In this document: one piece after another, positions 47,301 to 55,536 of the stretch
How the letters are laid out: every line of letters begins with the position of its first letter
Numbering within the stretch: the first letter of the stretch is position 1
NCBI GenBank assembly: GCA_937889595.1
Contig: CALAOR010000016.1
Coordinates: forward strand, 1-64,000
Reading direction: 5' to 3'
DNA length: 64,000 bases
Source: an uncultured bacterium
GTDB taxonomy: Bacteria; Oederibacteriota; PGYV01; Palsa-1178
The notes under the pieces: model-generated
What the model saw: the letters and a program-made list of their open reading frames with translations, nothing else
What the model was told of the DNA's origin: nothing
The model's database searches: none
Program-made: the position numbers and the translations under genes

Positions 47301-49473
47301 TCGCGGTCAGCGTCACATAACCCGAATATCCCGCGAACCAGTTGTCTATGGCAATTGACTGCGCGGTCTGCGGTGTATTAAACGCGGCTCCGAACCTGTT
47401 AATCTTCGCAAAATCGCCGCACATCATCCAGTAGTCGCCGTTATACACTATGCTGTTTATGGAAAACTGCCCGTAATTTACCATATTGGGGTTTACAATC
47501 GGGTTTTCATCCGTAAAGACCTCTAACGAGCCCGCTATAGAAGAACTGTTTAACTTTCCCTGCCCTCCGCCAATGAACCATTTTGTCTGTGAAGCATTAT
47601 AATCCATGCCGTATATTGACTGCGCCCCGAAATTAACCAGTTTTGCCGTTTTATTGGAAAAATTTCCGGGACTATAATCGGCCATCCTGCCGCCGTCGCA
47701 GCCTATCCTGACGTTGTAGTTGCCATACGATTTTATGACATTTACCGGGTATGTCCCGTTAAAGCATCCGGGGCCCCTCATCTGGTTTGTAAGCGATGAA
47801 AATGACGTGATCCCGTCATACATTTCGAGCGAACCCGATGTCCCGCCTATGAACCACTGGATGTAGTCTGCCGCCCATTCCGCGGCGCGCACAGTGTCTG
47901 TATTTGAAAAACCGTCGTTTATCCCAAGCACGGGATTGCGCGAGGTAAAATTAACGCCGTCCGCTGATGTCGCAAGTTCCACGTTTGTCCCGCCGCCGCC
48001 TATGAGCCACTGGCTGTTCGCCCACTTGATGACATTTACGCTGTTTGTCCCCCAGCCTATCGTGGAGAGCGCCGAGTTGAGCGACGAAAATGTCGTGCCG
48101 TCGTATTTTGCCAGGTTGCCTGACGCTCCGCCCACGAGCCAGTAAAGGCCTACCGGGTTCCATCCCACAGACAGGACATTTGTCGAACCCCAGCCCAGCG
48201 AGGATTTTAAGTCCGTATATGTTGAACCGTCGTATTTATTTATTGAACCCTGCTCTCCGACTATAAGCCAGTAAGTGCCGTTAAAAGCCGCGCTTTTGAT
48301 GTTGTACTCGCCAATATCCTTGACGCTGTTGCCAAGATTTGCATAAACCCCGGGATCTACGGTTCCGGTCCTCTGCATCAGGCGTCCGTTAGCGCCGCCG
48401 AGCATTGCTGTCCCGCCCGCGTTCGAGCCAATGGCCCATATGGGGTCAATTGCAAAATATGAAGGATTTGACTCGGAATAAAAAGTTACAGCGTCGCTTG
48501 ACGTGGTAAGCTGGGTATTTGATCCGTTATTCCCGCCGATTAACCAGTAGGCCCCGTTCCACTTTATGCTCCATATCGTGGAAAAAGAAACTGACGCGCT
48601 CTTATTTGTAAACGCGGCGCCGTTATAAGCGGCGAGTTTGCCCGCGCCGCCGCCGATTAACCAGTAGGTCCCGTTCCAGTCAAGGCAGTAAATATCATAA
48701 GCAACACCGCCCCACGCCGTCTTTATGTCGTTGGTTAAGTCGGTCCAGGTGCTCGCCCCGTCATATTTGCATATCTTACCGTTTTTACCGGCAATCAGCC
48801 AGTAGGACCCGTTCCACGCTATGGCGCGCACTTCATCGGATGATGTAAAACTTGTGGCGGCTGTCATGGCTGACTTTAAATCCGTAAAAAATGCACCGTC
48901 GTATTTATTCAGGGAAGCGCTTGTTCCGCCTATCAGCCAGTAGGGGGATGCCGAGCTTTTCCATCCGATCGCATGCACGTCCCCGGAAAATCCGATCAGG
49001 CCTGATGTCAGATCAGACCAGGATGAGGATCCGTCCCACTTGTTCAGCTTTGGCCCGCTTCCGCCTATTAACCAGTATGAGCCGTTTGATTTGACGGTAT
49101 TAATATCCGAATTGCCCCAGTTTACCAGGCTTAAGGATCTGTTTGTAAAAAATGAGCCGTCGTAAGAATTAAGCTTTCCGCCCTCACCGCCCATGAGCCA
49201 GGTTGAAGCGGCATCATAATCTATGGCTATTATACCGCCGCCCCAGTTTATGACGCCGGTAGTTTCGGCAAATTTGTTCTGCCGGGAAAGTATGACCCGT
49301 CCCGACCCTGAATTCCAGGTGGTGTCCCAATTGGCGGTTGTATTTGCGATATCTTCGTAAGAGTTTGAACCGAATGTTTCGGTAAAAGTCGATGAAAACA
49401 AAGGAAAAGACATGAATAAAAGCAAAATCGCCGCAACTGTGATGACTGATATAATCTTCCTTATTATAGCCAT
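41359..49473 (-). CDS. giant repeat-rich surface protein with C-terminal sorting-type domain
   Basis: About 2,704 residues. A signal peptide ([20 protein letters not shown]) precedes residues ~60-720, with about 14 units containing YWLIGG and KYDG (propeller-like), and a beta-rich domain to ~790. A Thr-Pro linker (~790-1052, TPTYTPT) leads to several Ig-like/Big domains (~1053-2300). A second linker of VTQT and TPT units (~2304-2610) follows, and the C-terminal ~90 residues are a Por-secretion-tail/FlgD-like domain (VYPNPFS, then IYNIQGYKV and GIYFYDV). It is probably exported and held on the cell surface. I start at 49473, where AGAGG lies 8 nt upstream; a longer frame to 49539 lacks such a site. 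Confidence 0.88.
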   Translation of the reverse strand: MAIIRKIISVITVAAILLLFMSFPLFSSTFTETFGSNSYEDIANTTANWDTTWNSGSGRVILSRQNKFAETTGVINWGGGIIAIDYDAASTWLMGGEGGKLNSYDGSFFTNRSLSLVNWGNSDINTVKSNGSYWLIGGSGPKLNKWDGSSSWSDLTSGLIGFSGDVHAIGWKSSASPYWLIGGTSASLNKYDGAFFTDLKSAMTAATSFTSSDEVRAIAWNGSYWLIAGKNGKICKYDGASTWTDLTNDIKTAWGGVAYDIYCLDWNGTYWLIGGGAGKLAAYNGAAFTNKSASVSFSTIWSIKWNGAYWLIGGNNGSNTQLTTSSDAVTFYSESNPSYFAIDPIWAIGSNAGGTAMLGGANGRLMQRTGTVDPGVYANLGNSVKDIGEYNIKSAAFNGTYWLIVGEQGSINKYDGSTYTDLKSSLGWGSTNVLSVGWNPVGLYWLVGGASGNLAKYDGTTFSSLNSALSTIGWGTNSVNVIKWANSQWLIGGGGTNVELATSADGVNFTSRNPVLGINDGFSNTDTVRAAEWAADYIQWFIGGTSGSLEMYDGITSFSSLTNQMRGPGCFNGTYPVNVIKSYGNYNVRIGCDGGRMADYSPGNFSNKTAKLVNFGAQSIYGMDYNASQTKWFIGGGQGKLNSSSIAGSLEVFTDENPIVNPNMVNYGQFSINSIVYNGDYWMMCGDFAKINRFGAAFNTPQTAQSIAIDNWFAGYSGYVTLTATNTLNGQQIQYALSTNGTVWNNVTPGIGINISGTLIYWRAVLTTYDTLVSPYIDALNIDFLHNPAFTYTITPTFTITPTFTNTPTITPTYTVTPTFTVTPTASPTFTPTNTPTFTPSYTPTVTPTVTMTITETSTATPTFTPTFTPTFTPTYTPTYTVTQTDTPTYTPTYTPTYTPTDTPTYTPTYTETFTATPTYTPTFTVTPTDTPTFTATPTGTPTFTITPTVTPTDTVTPSFTPTYTPTYTPTYTPTYTPTYTVTQTVTPTATPTYTSTVTQTITPTYTRTATLTVTPTITVTATPTFTPTNTPTVTQTITPTNTPTVTPTVTATMYADHFRIIATPPEIAGVPFYVTVQAMAPLSYGDFIFPGYTGTVNMSSNAVSYSISPSSLYFDGTGTGTSLFLVNIFNTGTKTITADDGVLVPGIATVFLTTGSAVSFSIQAPASCAAGSTIWITVTAKDAFNNIVMGYTGTVGFTSTDSSATLPPDTTFVTGYSGVTIVAVVMKTTGIQTVSAHDDITPSINGTSNGINVTAGAPFTFQIVAPATANSGISFNYAVTAVDQFGNIIENYMGTVHFTSTPVGASLPLDYTFQATDFGVRIFAATLNSTGTWTITGTSGAVSGTSNIILVSASASQYSQPMLLTSYLTAANTYEYTYLSVSKSAWPIPANNNLEFDVFVPDYSASFYCSVESNNEPAVGANPAVGTIPAPGNLRDFVPYIKDQNNIRIHPSTDISAYARGQWYHRKFDVSVLAGSMTGEFFLSEDTGNLGLNGAPSNVRGTFNAVYDNLKFTNPSGTTTMPIFINYNTLPVNNLAWSGYFLAAATGTAESWDSLEQSTYIFILKDMTLSVAPATAIPADGATTATITAHVTRPDGQGVYGALIDFQSNRPGDVITPLNLLAGNSKATTDLNGNASATIKSTQAGSALVTATLSHMSRITTVNFTSIIANKVVIIPNNLSLQTNVPGSLQVSIQDSNGNNISDARSITMTSTSGTMRFSTDNGNTWAVTVFLPGTQVNNILVRDSVAVNSVASASVLLLTTGTAAITVNDTPATALSIVPVSQTAQAGNTVSIVVQAKDSSGNSANSNAVVTVSTAFSPTMRFSTDTNNWFTSVNVTLASGKATLYYMDTKNGQNVTITAHDTAAVMTDGKGYATTISNIAALLTASATSSAVLPGTVVPVTALLTDQYGNPISGVLITFAALSNGGGAPSVAPASGSTNAAGQVVVSYTTGNSADHMNYCVVNSAGVLGTTVIIYIATAATRIVPNPNPMSLGADIIGNLVINLQDAANFNAPPPAGGHTGLKIAANANVQYSLDGITWSALNTQQLFNVDSSGYALIKVKSHTPGTYTFAISEQSGTPVLTAATETLVVTIGYFLRISPPASSGTVNAPVGSAVRVTAYVTDQNGVAQALANIPVTFDSNFGSIIPQSGFTDATGQIFADLTLSIVSGIGHIVTAAMTNPNGVTSSAIIMSQPVISFAITAPSTALKTWGTYINYYTIIVRAKDAYNQTVTNYTGTVHFTSTDPLAALPANYTFISGDNGTHQFTVITYGTDGLQSITAKDTLDATKTGTSNNTLVGEPATATSTPTVTKTVTRTVTQTATPTATKTVTQTMTQTVTQTVTPTVTQTVTQTVTQTVTPTVTQTVTQTVTGTVTQTVTQTVTQTVTQTVTQTVTQTVTKTVTATVTPTSTTTDTPTFTPSFTPTFTVTPSFTASVTPTYTPTYTSTTTQSNTPTFTVTPTFTITQTHTVSPTFTDTPTITTTSTVTPLFTHTVTPTVTQTLTYTDTPTITITWSSTYTYTATPTFTGTVTQTVTPTQTQTDTPTDTDTPTVTPSFTQTGTPTITPTYTKTYTFTQTPTITMTFTITQTHTISPTFTVTRTATVSPTITPTATPTPDRIAVYPNPFSMSKADNHTVKFDFLPPDTKVIIYNIQGYKVVEFGNLSGRFEWDGANKSGEKAEAGIYFYDVTASGRKFTGKLYIVK
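41640..42560. repeat. VTQT/TPT-encoding low-complexity DNA
   Basis: Within the giant gene, short codon repeats encode Val-Thr-Gln-Thr and Thr-Pro-Thr units. The DNA repeats with 12-nt and 18-nt periods (for example GTCTGCGTGACG words around 42280-42480), a substrate for slippage and a likely assembly risk. Confidence 0.8.
46316..47102. repeat. TPTYTPT-encoding low-complexity DNA
   Basis: The other linker in the giant gene, about 260 residues dominated by TPTYTPT, TPTFT and TPTVT units. Codon choice varies between units, which suggests selection on the protein repeat instead of recent DNA expansion. Confidence 0.8.
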
Positions 49474-49511
49474 ATATACCTCTGATTTTCTATACAAACA
49501 GGTCAGTAATA

Positions 49512-49539
49512 ATATTACCATAAAACCGTCATATATCAA
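49512..49539 (-). promoter_or_regulatory. promoter of giant surface protein-PorV operon
   Basis: TTGATA (49534-49539), 16-nt spacer, TAATAT (49512-49517). Confidence 0.6.
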
Positions 49540-49553
49540 GGACTAAAACCAAA

Positions 49554-49569
49554 AATTGTATATACAATT
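49554..49569. promoter_or_regulatory. perfect palindrome upstream of the giant gene
   Basis: AATTGTATATACAATT, 16 bp, 14 nt upstream of the -35 box and in the shared region between the giant gene and the divergent MFS gene. Candidate regulator site. Confidence 0.45.
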
Positions 49570-49674
49570 GTTACATTTGTTTTCCCATGCCAAGGACCCG
49601 TTTAAATCGGCCGGACATACGCTTTCACGCGCCATAAAAATCTTATTATTTATCGGGTATTCTATAATCCGCAA

Positions 49675-49704
49675 TTGACAACACCCCTCCAAAAGAATTA
49701 TAAT
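49675..49704 (+). promoter_or_regulatory. consensus promoter of the MFS gene, probably leaderless
   Basis: TTGACA (49675-49680), 18-nt spacer, TATAAT (49699-49704). The ATG starts at 49711, 7 nt after the -10 box, where transcription itself should begin. Confidence 0.75.
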
Positions 49705-49710
49705 GCCTCC

Positions 49711-50874
49711 ATGGAAAAAGATAAAAACTTAAAAAGGTTTATGCTCACAATAGCCCTTTTCATGGCGGCAACCGTGTTGTCCGACGCATTCGTGAATATT
49801 TACCTGTGGCGGTTAAAAGCCGACTACATACCCATCACAATTTATATGCTTTCCTGCTATATTACCATTCCGATCATATTCTACCTGTGCGGCTATATAG
49901 GCATGCATATAGACCGGGTTACCATATATATTATAGGAATATTCTGCTATATTACCTTCTACGGCATGGTGCTGATTTTCAGGGAAAACATAACGCAGCA
50001 TGTGATCCTGTGGGGATTTGTCAAAGGGCTTGCCATGGGTTTTTTCTTTTTTGGCTACCACATACTTACTTTTGATTTTACATCCGTCTCCAACAGGGAC
50101 GCGTTTTACACCAATACATCCATCATATCGGGGACAAGTTCCCTGCTTGGCCCCCTAACAGCCGGATTCATAATAACCTATTTCAAAAATTTTTCCGGAT
50201 ATTACATCATATTCGGCTGTTCCGTCGTGTTTTTTATCGTGGCCGTCGCATTGTCATTTTCCATGAAATCCACGCCCATAAAAAGGCCGTACAAGATCGA
50301 GGACCTGGTATTTACCAAAAATAAAAAGTGGCAGGACACCCTGATAGCTTATCTGTTTTTATCGGGCAAGGATACCATCGCCACTTTTTTAATAGGCATC
50401 CTGGTTTTTAAGTCGACGCTCAGTGAGTCTTCCGTCGGCAAATACGCTTCGCTCATCGCGGTAGCGGCCATCTGCACGGCCCTGCTGTTTGGCAGGTTTT
50501 CAAAACCGCAGACCAGAAAGAGCTTTGTCCTGACCGGGGCCATACTTGCTTTCGCCGCCGCTTTCCTTCTCATGTATAAGATAAACATTTACACGCTCGT
50601 GATATACAGCATCATAAGCGCGGTAGCCGATTATCTTGTCAGGACCCCTATCTCCGCGCACGCCCTGGACGTAATAAGCCTGGATACCAACGCTAACGAA
50701 AGAAAAATGGAATATATAGTGGCACGCGACGTGCCCACCGCCGTCGGCAGGATCGTAATGCTGGTGGTATTTGTGCTTTTCCTCCAGTACATGCCGGTGA
50801 ACGGGATAAAGGCGATTATACTTCTTATATCAATGTTTCCATTCGGGGTTTATTGGGCGATGTATAAACGGTAG
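49711..50874 (+). CDS. major facilitator superfamily transporter
   Basis: About 387 residues with around twelve membrane helices and a basic loop between helices 6 and 7 (SMKSTPIKRPYKIEDL, in part). The MFS fold is inferred from helix number and the loop; no substrate-specific motif is evident. I take the ATG at 49711 because it follows a consensus promoter by one turn and the upstream in-frame codons overlap that promoter. Divergent from the giant surface protein; no obvious operon partner. Confidence 0.8.
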   Translation: MEKDKNLKRFMLTIALFMAATVLSDAFVNIYLWRLKADYIPITIYMLSCYITIPIIFYLCGYIGMHIDRVTIYIIGIFCYITFYGMVLIFRENITQHVILWGFVKGLAMGFFFFGYHILTFDFTSVSNRDAFYTNTSIISGTSSLLGPLTAGFIITYFKNFSGYYIIFGCSVVFFIVAVALSFSMKSTPIKRPYKIEDLVFTKNKKWQDTLIAYLFLSGKDTIATFLIGILVFKSTLSESSVGKYASLIAVAAICTALLFGRFSKPQTRKSFVLTGAILAFAAAFLLMYKINIYTLVIYSIISAVADYLVRTPISAHALDVISLDTNANERKMEYIVARDVPTAVGRIVMLVVFVLFLQYMPVNGIKAIILLISMFPFGVYWAMYKR

Positions 50875-50997
50875 GATTTAATTGGTAAATACAAATTGGT
50901 AAATACAAATTACTAATTACTAATTAAGGCAAAAGCAGATAACGTTTTTAGCTCTATTAGTTTGGTTTAATTAGTCATTAGTAATTTGTAATTCATA
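50875..50997. repeat. AT-rich inverted repeat region
   Basis: Copies of AATTGGTAAATACAAATT and ATTACTAATTACTAATTA at the left face ATTAGTCATTAGTAATTTGT at the right as an imperfect inverted repeat. It lies between two convergent genes and may act as a terminator. No gene. Confidence 0.45.
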
Positions 50998-52751
50998 TTA
51001 ATATTTGCTGTTTTCCGTGTTTCCATTATCATCTTTGGCTGCGTCATCTTTTGATTTTACATCAACGGGATTTTGGGGCGCGACTGCTGTTGCGGCTGCA
51101 ATTTCATGGGCGGGTTCATCCGCGGCCCTGCCTTCATTGGATCTTTCAGGATTTATTTTATTTTCACGCCCCTTATTATATCTTCCCTTGACGTCATCCG
51201 CTGTTATAACAGGCGCAGCTGTTGCGGGAGTCTGTACCGCTGCCGCAGGCACTCCGGTTGCTTCAGCCGCTGCATTTGCACCGCCTGTTTTACCCCTGCA
51301 TCACTGTCCCGGTTATTTTTATCCTGCCGGTTTTCATTTACAAATTTCTTGTCCCGCAAGTTCTCTTTTCCCTCGATCGCCACGGTCGGAACAACGGCCG
51401 GGATGGCTGTTGGGACAACCGTCGGGACCGTAGCCTGTTCAACAGTTGGCGCAATTGTCAGGATTATCGCAGGTTGCGGTTGCGTCTTCAGGGTATTCAC
51501 GTCATTATCCGTTCCACGTCCGCTTGATTGTCTGTCAGACCCGTTCACTTGAGGATTAAACCCGCTGTTTATTGTGTTATCTTGACGTTTAAAACCTTTA
51601 TTCATTGCGTCTTGAGGTTTAACACCGTTGTTCATTGCGTTATCCTGAGACTTAGCATTGTTGTTTATTGCGTTATCCTGGGGCTTAACACTGTTGTTCA
51701 TTGCGTTATCCTGGGGCTTAACACCGTTGTTCATTGCGTTATCCTGGGTCTTAACACCGTTGTTCATTGCGTTATCCTGGGGCTTAACACCGTTGTGCAT
51801 TGCGTTATCCCGCCCGTTATTTTTTTCAAGTCCGGGCCTTCCTGGAGAATTGTACCCGCGTGCATCCTGCGGGATTGGAGTTGGTTCAGCTATTTCATTT
51901 CCATTCCTTTGTTCGTTATTTCCCCTATTCCGGTTTTTTTCCGCATTTTCCCGTTTGTACGCGTTTCCACTTTGATCATCTTCTTTCCCATAACCCTGGT
52001 TTTGGCTGTTCCCATACCCGTTATTCCGGTTGTTTTGATTCCATTTGTTATTGCTGTTGCCGCCGCTATTTTCATACGGGTTGCCGCCGAATACCCTTGT
52101 GTAATTTTCAGGATATACGTCTTTTTTGTTAAAATCCTGCTTTACTTCCTTTTTAAATTTATATTCCCTTTCCAGGTAATCAAAGTCCTGGTTTATCCCC
52201 TTATTTGCCGGATTTTTTGGCTTTAATTTGTAGTTTATCTTTCCGTTATTAAAAGCAAATTCCTCGTTAAGCGCTCCCTCTTCATTAAACTTCTTCCAGT
52301 CCCCGGATTTTACGCCTTTGGAATAATCGCCCAATTCCATGGGTTTTCCATTTGCGTAATAAAACCTGCTGAAACCGTCGCGTTCATTGTTTTTATACAT
52401 GATCTCCGCCGCGGGCCGGCCGGGCCCGTAAAACACCGTAACCAGGCCGTCTATTACCCTGCCGCGTTTTATAACGGTCCCATTAGGCTGGAATATCCAG
52501 TTGGCAATCTCGGTATTATTATTGTCATAGAAAACATACCTGTTATCGTAAACCTTCAGTATAAGGAAATTAACCGGCGTTGCGCCGGCCTGGTAGGAAT
52601 AAGCCATGGCATTTCCGGGGGAATAGCTGTAAAAGTAACTCTCCGGGGGCGCCTGATTGGTATAGACATCAGGACGGTCCACATAATAAACGCATGAAGA
52701 TAAAAGAAAAACCATAAGTACTGCCGCAGCGAGAATAAAATTTTTTTTCAT
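50998..52751 (-). pseudogene. lipoprotein with MORN-type and 11-residue repeats, frameshifted near the C-terminus
   Basis: A lipoprotein signal (FILAAAVLMVFLLSSC) opens the chain. MORN-like strands follow (about 85-180, RVIDGLVTVFYGPGRPAAEI and KPMELGDYSKGVKSGDWKKF), as in YwqK-type proteins, and then an Asn/Gly-rich region and about eight NAMNNGVKPQD units. The main frame runs into an unrelated end at 51204, but the -1 frame continues sensibly from an A4 run at 51288-51291 (GGANAAAEATGVPAAAV) to a stop at 50998. One missing base, real or from sequencing, explains it. The ATG at 52751 follows AGGAGG. Confidence 0.7.
51537..51815. repeat. 33-nt tandem repeat in the lipoprotein gene
   Basis: About eight units of 33 nt encode NAMNNGVKPQD with small changes. 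Central units differ by only one or two bases, indicating recent expansion. Confidence 0.85.
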
Positions 52752-52822
52752 TGCCCTGCCTCCTGTAAAATAGTATTTGAACATTAGACGGAACATGTTT
52801 CAACTTGGTTTACATAATAGCA

Positions 52823-53032
52823 TAAATGGCGCTGGCTGAAAACCCTCATTAATATGACGCGTTTCCTTTCGTGTCCGGTACGAACTTTAATTTTTCTATG
52901 GCCTTTGCGCGATTCCCCTATATAATATAAGCGCAAAATCCATAGAAAAATTAAAGTTCGTACCGGACACGATTTATCATAAAGGCTTTTCGGTCAGTCT
53001 CTAAATAGTGCTGGCGGAAAAATCCTTATGAC
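52823..53032. mobile_element. long-hairpin element with flanking imperfect direct repeats
   Basis: Perfect 32-bp inverted arms (52870-52901 and 52940-52971, outer end CGTGTCCGGTACGAACTTT), an inner 7-bp stem TTTGCGC/GCGCAAA and a 20-nt AT-rich loop containing TATAAT. Similar 31-35-nt sequences (TAAATGGCGCTGGC, TAAATAGTGCTGGC) flank it in direct orientation. No open frame. It looks like a non-autonomous mobile hairpin or REP-like element; the transposase is unknown. Confidence 0.55.
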
Positions 53033-53150
53033 AGGTCTTGTCCGGGAGTACTATAATAAGAGCAACCCGCACCCTTCTACTCTCTACTTTCTACTCTCTC
53101 GCGCCTTTGATCTTATGACAAATACCTAAAACAGAGCATGTTAAGTTATA

Positions 53151-53295
53151 CCGCTTGTCCCGACGCAGTAGCTTACGGGACTTGAGCGGGTATTTGTGGC
53201 TGTAAGCTTTTCGTCGCTTTAGCGCCCGTTGATTTTGTGCTTTTCAAAATCTTACGGGCGCTTATGCGAAGCCAAGCTCCTCAAAGCTAACAGCC
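53151..53295. repeat. compound palindromes beside the group II intron
   Basis: First hairpin: 53151-53190, CCGCT/AGCGG outside GTCCCG/CGGGAC. Second: arms GGCTGT-A-AGCTTT (53198-53210) and AAAGCT-A-ACAGCC (53283-53295) enclose a strong inner hairpin GCGCCCGT/ACGGGCGC (about 53221-53261). The second ends within two bases of the predicted intron 3' end. Confidence 0.6.
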
Positions 53296-53296
53296 A

Positions 53297-53979
53297 ATCG
53301 AGTAGGAGGCGGGCGTTAGCCCGCCGTCCTCTCACACCACCCTGCATGCGGTTCCGCACAGGGCGGTTCCTTTCGCTTGCGAATCTGCTCTACAGTTCTT
53401 GCCTACGTATTGACTTGCTCGACACAATACTGGCCTCACTGCGTTCTTTAGGTTACTATCCGCTTTACCCCGTTTGGTTTGGTGCACTCAACTACCGCAT
53501 CCTGTTGACTCCGTCAACTTCGTACGTTTAAGCGACGGCGTTTCAGCCGCTCTTGCTGCTCCTCCACCATTTGTACGACATAAAGACTGACCTTAGCGAT
53601 TGGTTCGGTCCTTCGCCCATGTCTTTGAGCTACTATGACCTCGGCTGACTCCTTGCGGTTCGTATTCCGTATCACTACGGTTTTACCTTCTCAGGAAACC
53701 AGCAAGGCCTCCCCAGATATCACGCTTCACTTTCATGCTTATACCTGCCACATTTACTTCCGTATCTTCTGTGCAAGAACTGGACTTTGAGTGTGTTGGC
53801 CCTCTTATCCGATACGTCTGCCTCACATGTGGTTTCTGGTCGTCAGGCCAGCAGTTTGCCTATGGCTTCCTTCAGATTCCGCCTCACGGCGGACACCCTT
53901 GCCACGTCGGCTAACGATTCCCCTTGCCGGGCTCGTAGGGAACTTTCATCCCTTAGCGATAGCGCCATGCTGGGCGTAC
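53297..53979 (-). mobile_element. ORF-less group II intron
   Basis: About 683 nt on the minus strand. It starts GTACGCCCAGC, next to the T-run of the rplS terminator. Domain I-type sequence (GGCAAGGGTGTCC, GAGGCGGAATCTGAAGG) lies near 53855-53910. Domain V is at about 53336-53367: ACCGCCCTG/CAGGGTGGT with a G-U wobble in the CGC triad, a 2-nt bulge and a GAAC loop. Domain VI is at 53297-53333: GAG-AGGA and GGCGGGC stems around a TAAC loop with a bulged A at 53303, the branch point. No reverse-transcriptase frame is present; a full intron would carry about 1.5 kb more in domain IV. Splicing would need a protein from elsewhere. Confidence 0.82.
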
Positions 53980-53980
53980 C

Positions 53981-54006
53981 AAAAAAAACCCGGGATTTCT
54001 CCCGGG
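53981..54006 (-). terminator. terminator of the rpsP-khpA-trmD-rplS operon
   Basis: CCCGGG stem (54001-54006 and 53989-53994 read on the minus strand), 6-nt loop, eight Ts (53981-53988). It ends one base before the intron 5' end. Confidence 0.9.
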
Positions 54007-54041
54007 CTTTGTTATCACAGTTATTATCCTTCCGGATAATA

Positions 54042-54560
54042 TTACTTTTTCTTGCCTGCTTTTTTGTCCGCCGCTTTCTGGGCCGCGTGTTCGGCTTTTC
54101 TTTCGTCTTTGGATTTTGCCTTTTCCGCCTCTATCTCGGTTGCTTCCTTGTTTATCTCCACGGAATCCACGGACAAAGTGTCTGAAGCGAACTTTTTCGC
54201 TTCTTTCTTGGCTTTTCTTCCCGAAGTATCGCGCAGCGAATAAAGTTTTGACTTCGTGGAATCACCCTGTTTTACAACGGTGATCGACTCTATCATGGGC
54301 GAGTGCATGGGGAATGTCCTCTCCACTCCGATCCCGCCGGCCGAGATCTTCCTTACGGTTATCATCGAATCAAGGTTTATGCCTTTTTTCGCGATCAGAA
54401 TACCTTCAAAAGCCTGTATCCTCTCCTTGCCGCCTTCCAGGATCCTGGTGTTAACCTTGATCGTCGAACCTACCGCGAGCTTGTTTGCGTCCCTGCCTTT
54501 TTTCTTGTATGTTTTTTCTACAATTTCCCGGATGTTTGCCATTTTAAGAGCTCCTTTCAT
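54042..54560 (-). CDS. rplS: 50S ribosomal protein L19
   Basis: Large-subunit protein at the 30S interface. Residues 1-115 match L19 (MANIREIVEKTY, GSTIKVNTRILEGGKERIQAFEGI, in part, and GVERTFPMHSPMIESI). The remaining ~57 residues are a Lys/Ala/Glu-rich tail, making the protein 172 residues against the usual ~115. Last gene of the rpsP operon; its start overlaps trmD by 17 nt. The extended tail fits other Lys-rich tails in this genome, such as S16. Confidence 0.95.
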   Translation of the reverse strand: MKGALKMANIREIVEKTYKKKGRDANKLAVGSTIKVNTRILEGGKERIQAFEGILIAKKGINLDSMITVRKISAGGIGVERTFPMHSPMIESITVVKQGDSTKSKLYSLRDTSGRKAKKEAKKFASDTLSVDSVEINKEATEIEAEKAKSKDERKAEHAAQKAADKKAGKKK

Positions 54561-55290
54561 CCTTTAAGTCTTCCAGATTTTTTTTATCTTCCTTTGTTAA
54601 CTTTATATTTTCAAGCAGTTCAGGCCGGTTCTTATAAGTCCTGGCCAGAGCCTGTTTCCTGCGCCACTTTTCTATTTCCTTATGGTTCCCCGACGTCAGC
54701 ACCTCGGGCACCTTGAGCCCCATGAATTCCCTGGGCCTGGTGTAGTGCGGGTAGTCAAGTATTCCGTTTACAAAAGACTCGTTTATGGCGGAATCCGCGT
54801 TCCCGAGCACTCCGGGCAGCAGCCTTATCACGCCCTCAATGATCACACAAGCCGCGAATTCCCCGCCGCTTAAGATATAGTCCCCTATGCATATTTCCTC
54901 GTCTATGAACTCCAGAACGCGCTCGTCCACGCCTTCATACCTGCCGCATATGAGAACCAAGCCGTCAAGCTTTGAGTACTCTTCAAGCTTTTTCTGCGTC
55001 AGCTTCCTGCCCGACGCGCTTAAAAGAACGATCCTGATCTTCTTTCCTTCACTTCCAAGCTTGCCTTTCACACTTTCTATCGCCTTATACACGGGTTCTA
55101 TGCTCATAACCATGCCTTCGAGCCCGCCGAACGGCACGTCATCAGTTTTTTTGTGCTTGTCGACCGCAAAATCCCTGATGTTAACCACGTTAAAGCTTAC
55201 CGCGTTCTTTTCCCTGGCTATCTTTATCATGGAAAAATCAAGCGCCGTTTCAAAAACTTCCGGAAAGATCGTAAGTATCCCTATTTCCAT
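54544..55290 (-). CDS. trmD: tRNA (guanosine(37)-N1)-methyltransferase
   Basis: SPOUT methyltransferase making m1G37 in tRNAs reading CNN codons, which prevents frameshifting. The 248 residues include the ICGRYEGVDERV and IGDYILSGGE knot motifs and the C-terminal LPGVLGNADSAINESF region. It directly follows khpA (no gap); the usual rimM between them is missing. Both tRNA-Pro species here would be substrates. Confidence 0.97.
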   Translation of the reverse strand: MEIGILTIFPEVFETALDFSMIKIAREKNAVSFNVVNIRDFAVDKHKKTDDVPFGGLEGMVMSIEPVYKAIESVKGKLGSEGKKIRIVLLSASGRKLTQKKLEEYSKLDGLVLICGRYEGVDERVLEFIDEEICIGDYILSGGEFAACVIIEGVIRLLPGVLGNADSAINESFVNGILDYPHYTRPREFMGLKVPEVLTSGNHKEIEKWRRKQALARTYKNRPELLENIKLTKEDKKNLEDLKDERSS

Positions 55291-55533
55291 TTATTCTTCT
55301 TCGACGATCTCGACCGGTATCTTTTTCTTGATGCCTTTATTTATCGAAGCCATGGAAATCAGGCTCCTTATGGCCTTGATCGTCTTTCCTTCCCTGCCAA
55401 TGATGTTTTTCGTGTCATTTTTTGATACCTGTATGACATACTTTTTCATCATGCCGTCGTCTTGTTCCCTTACCGCGACTTTGTCCTTTTCGTTCACGAT
55501 AAGCCCCGCGACATAATTCAGCAGTTCTTTCAT
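55291..55533 (-). CDS. khpA: KH-domain RNA-binding protein KhpA
   Basis: An 80-residue single KH domain with the GREGKTIKAIRSL loop (GxxG-type). Found between rpsP and rimM/trmD in many bacteria, where it binds RNA together with KhpB. It lies 3 nt after rpsP and directly abuts trmD. Confidence 0.93.
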   Translation of the reverse strand: MKELLNYVAGLIVNEKDKVAVREQDDGMMKKYVIQVSKNDTKNIIGREGKTIKAIRSLISMASINKGIKKKIPVEIVEEE

Positions 55534-55536
55534 GGT

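Noticed and set aside
49473-49539. 22-residue N-terminal extension of the giant protein
   Set aside because: It would cover the promoter region and lacks a ribosome site, whereas the start at 49473 has AGAGG and gives a normal signal peptide.
51528-52226. 232-codon plus-strand frame across the repeat lipoprotein gene
   Set aside because: It mirrors the 33-nt repeats and Asn-rich region of the minus-strand gene; no start signal or family match.
52870-52971. Rho-independent terminator
   Set aside because: 32-bp perfect arms are far too long, and no T-run follows either arm; a mobile or REP-like hairpin fits better.
53229-53531. Plus-strand frame of 100 codons over the intron 3' half
   Set aside because: The region folds as group II intron domains V and VI on the other strand; no ribosome site or homology pattern.
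53787-54185. Plus-strand frame of 132 codons over the intron 5' end, terminator and rplS tail
   Set aside because: It runs through a terminator and antisense to the rplS tail; a shadow.
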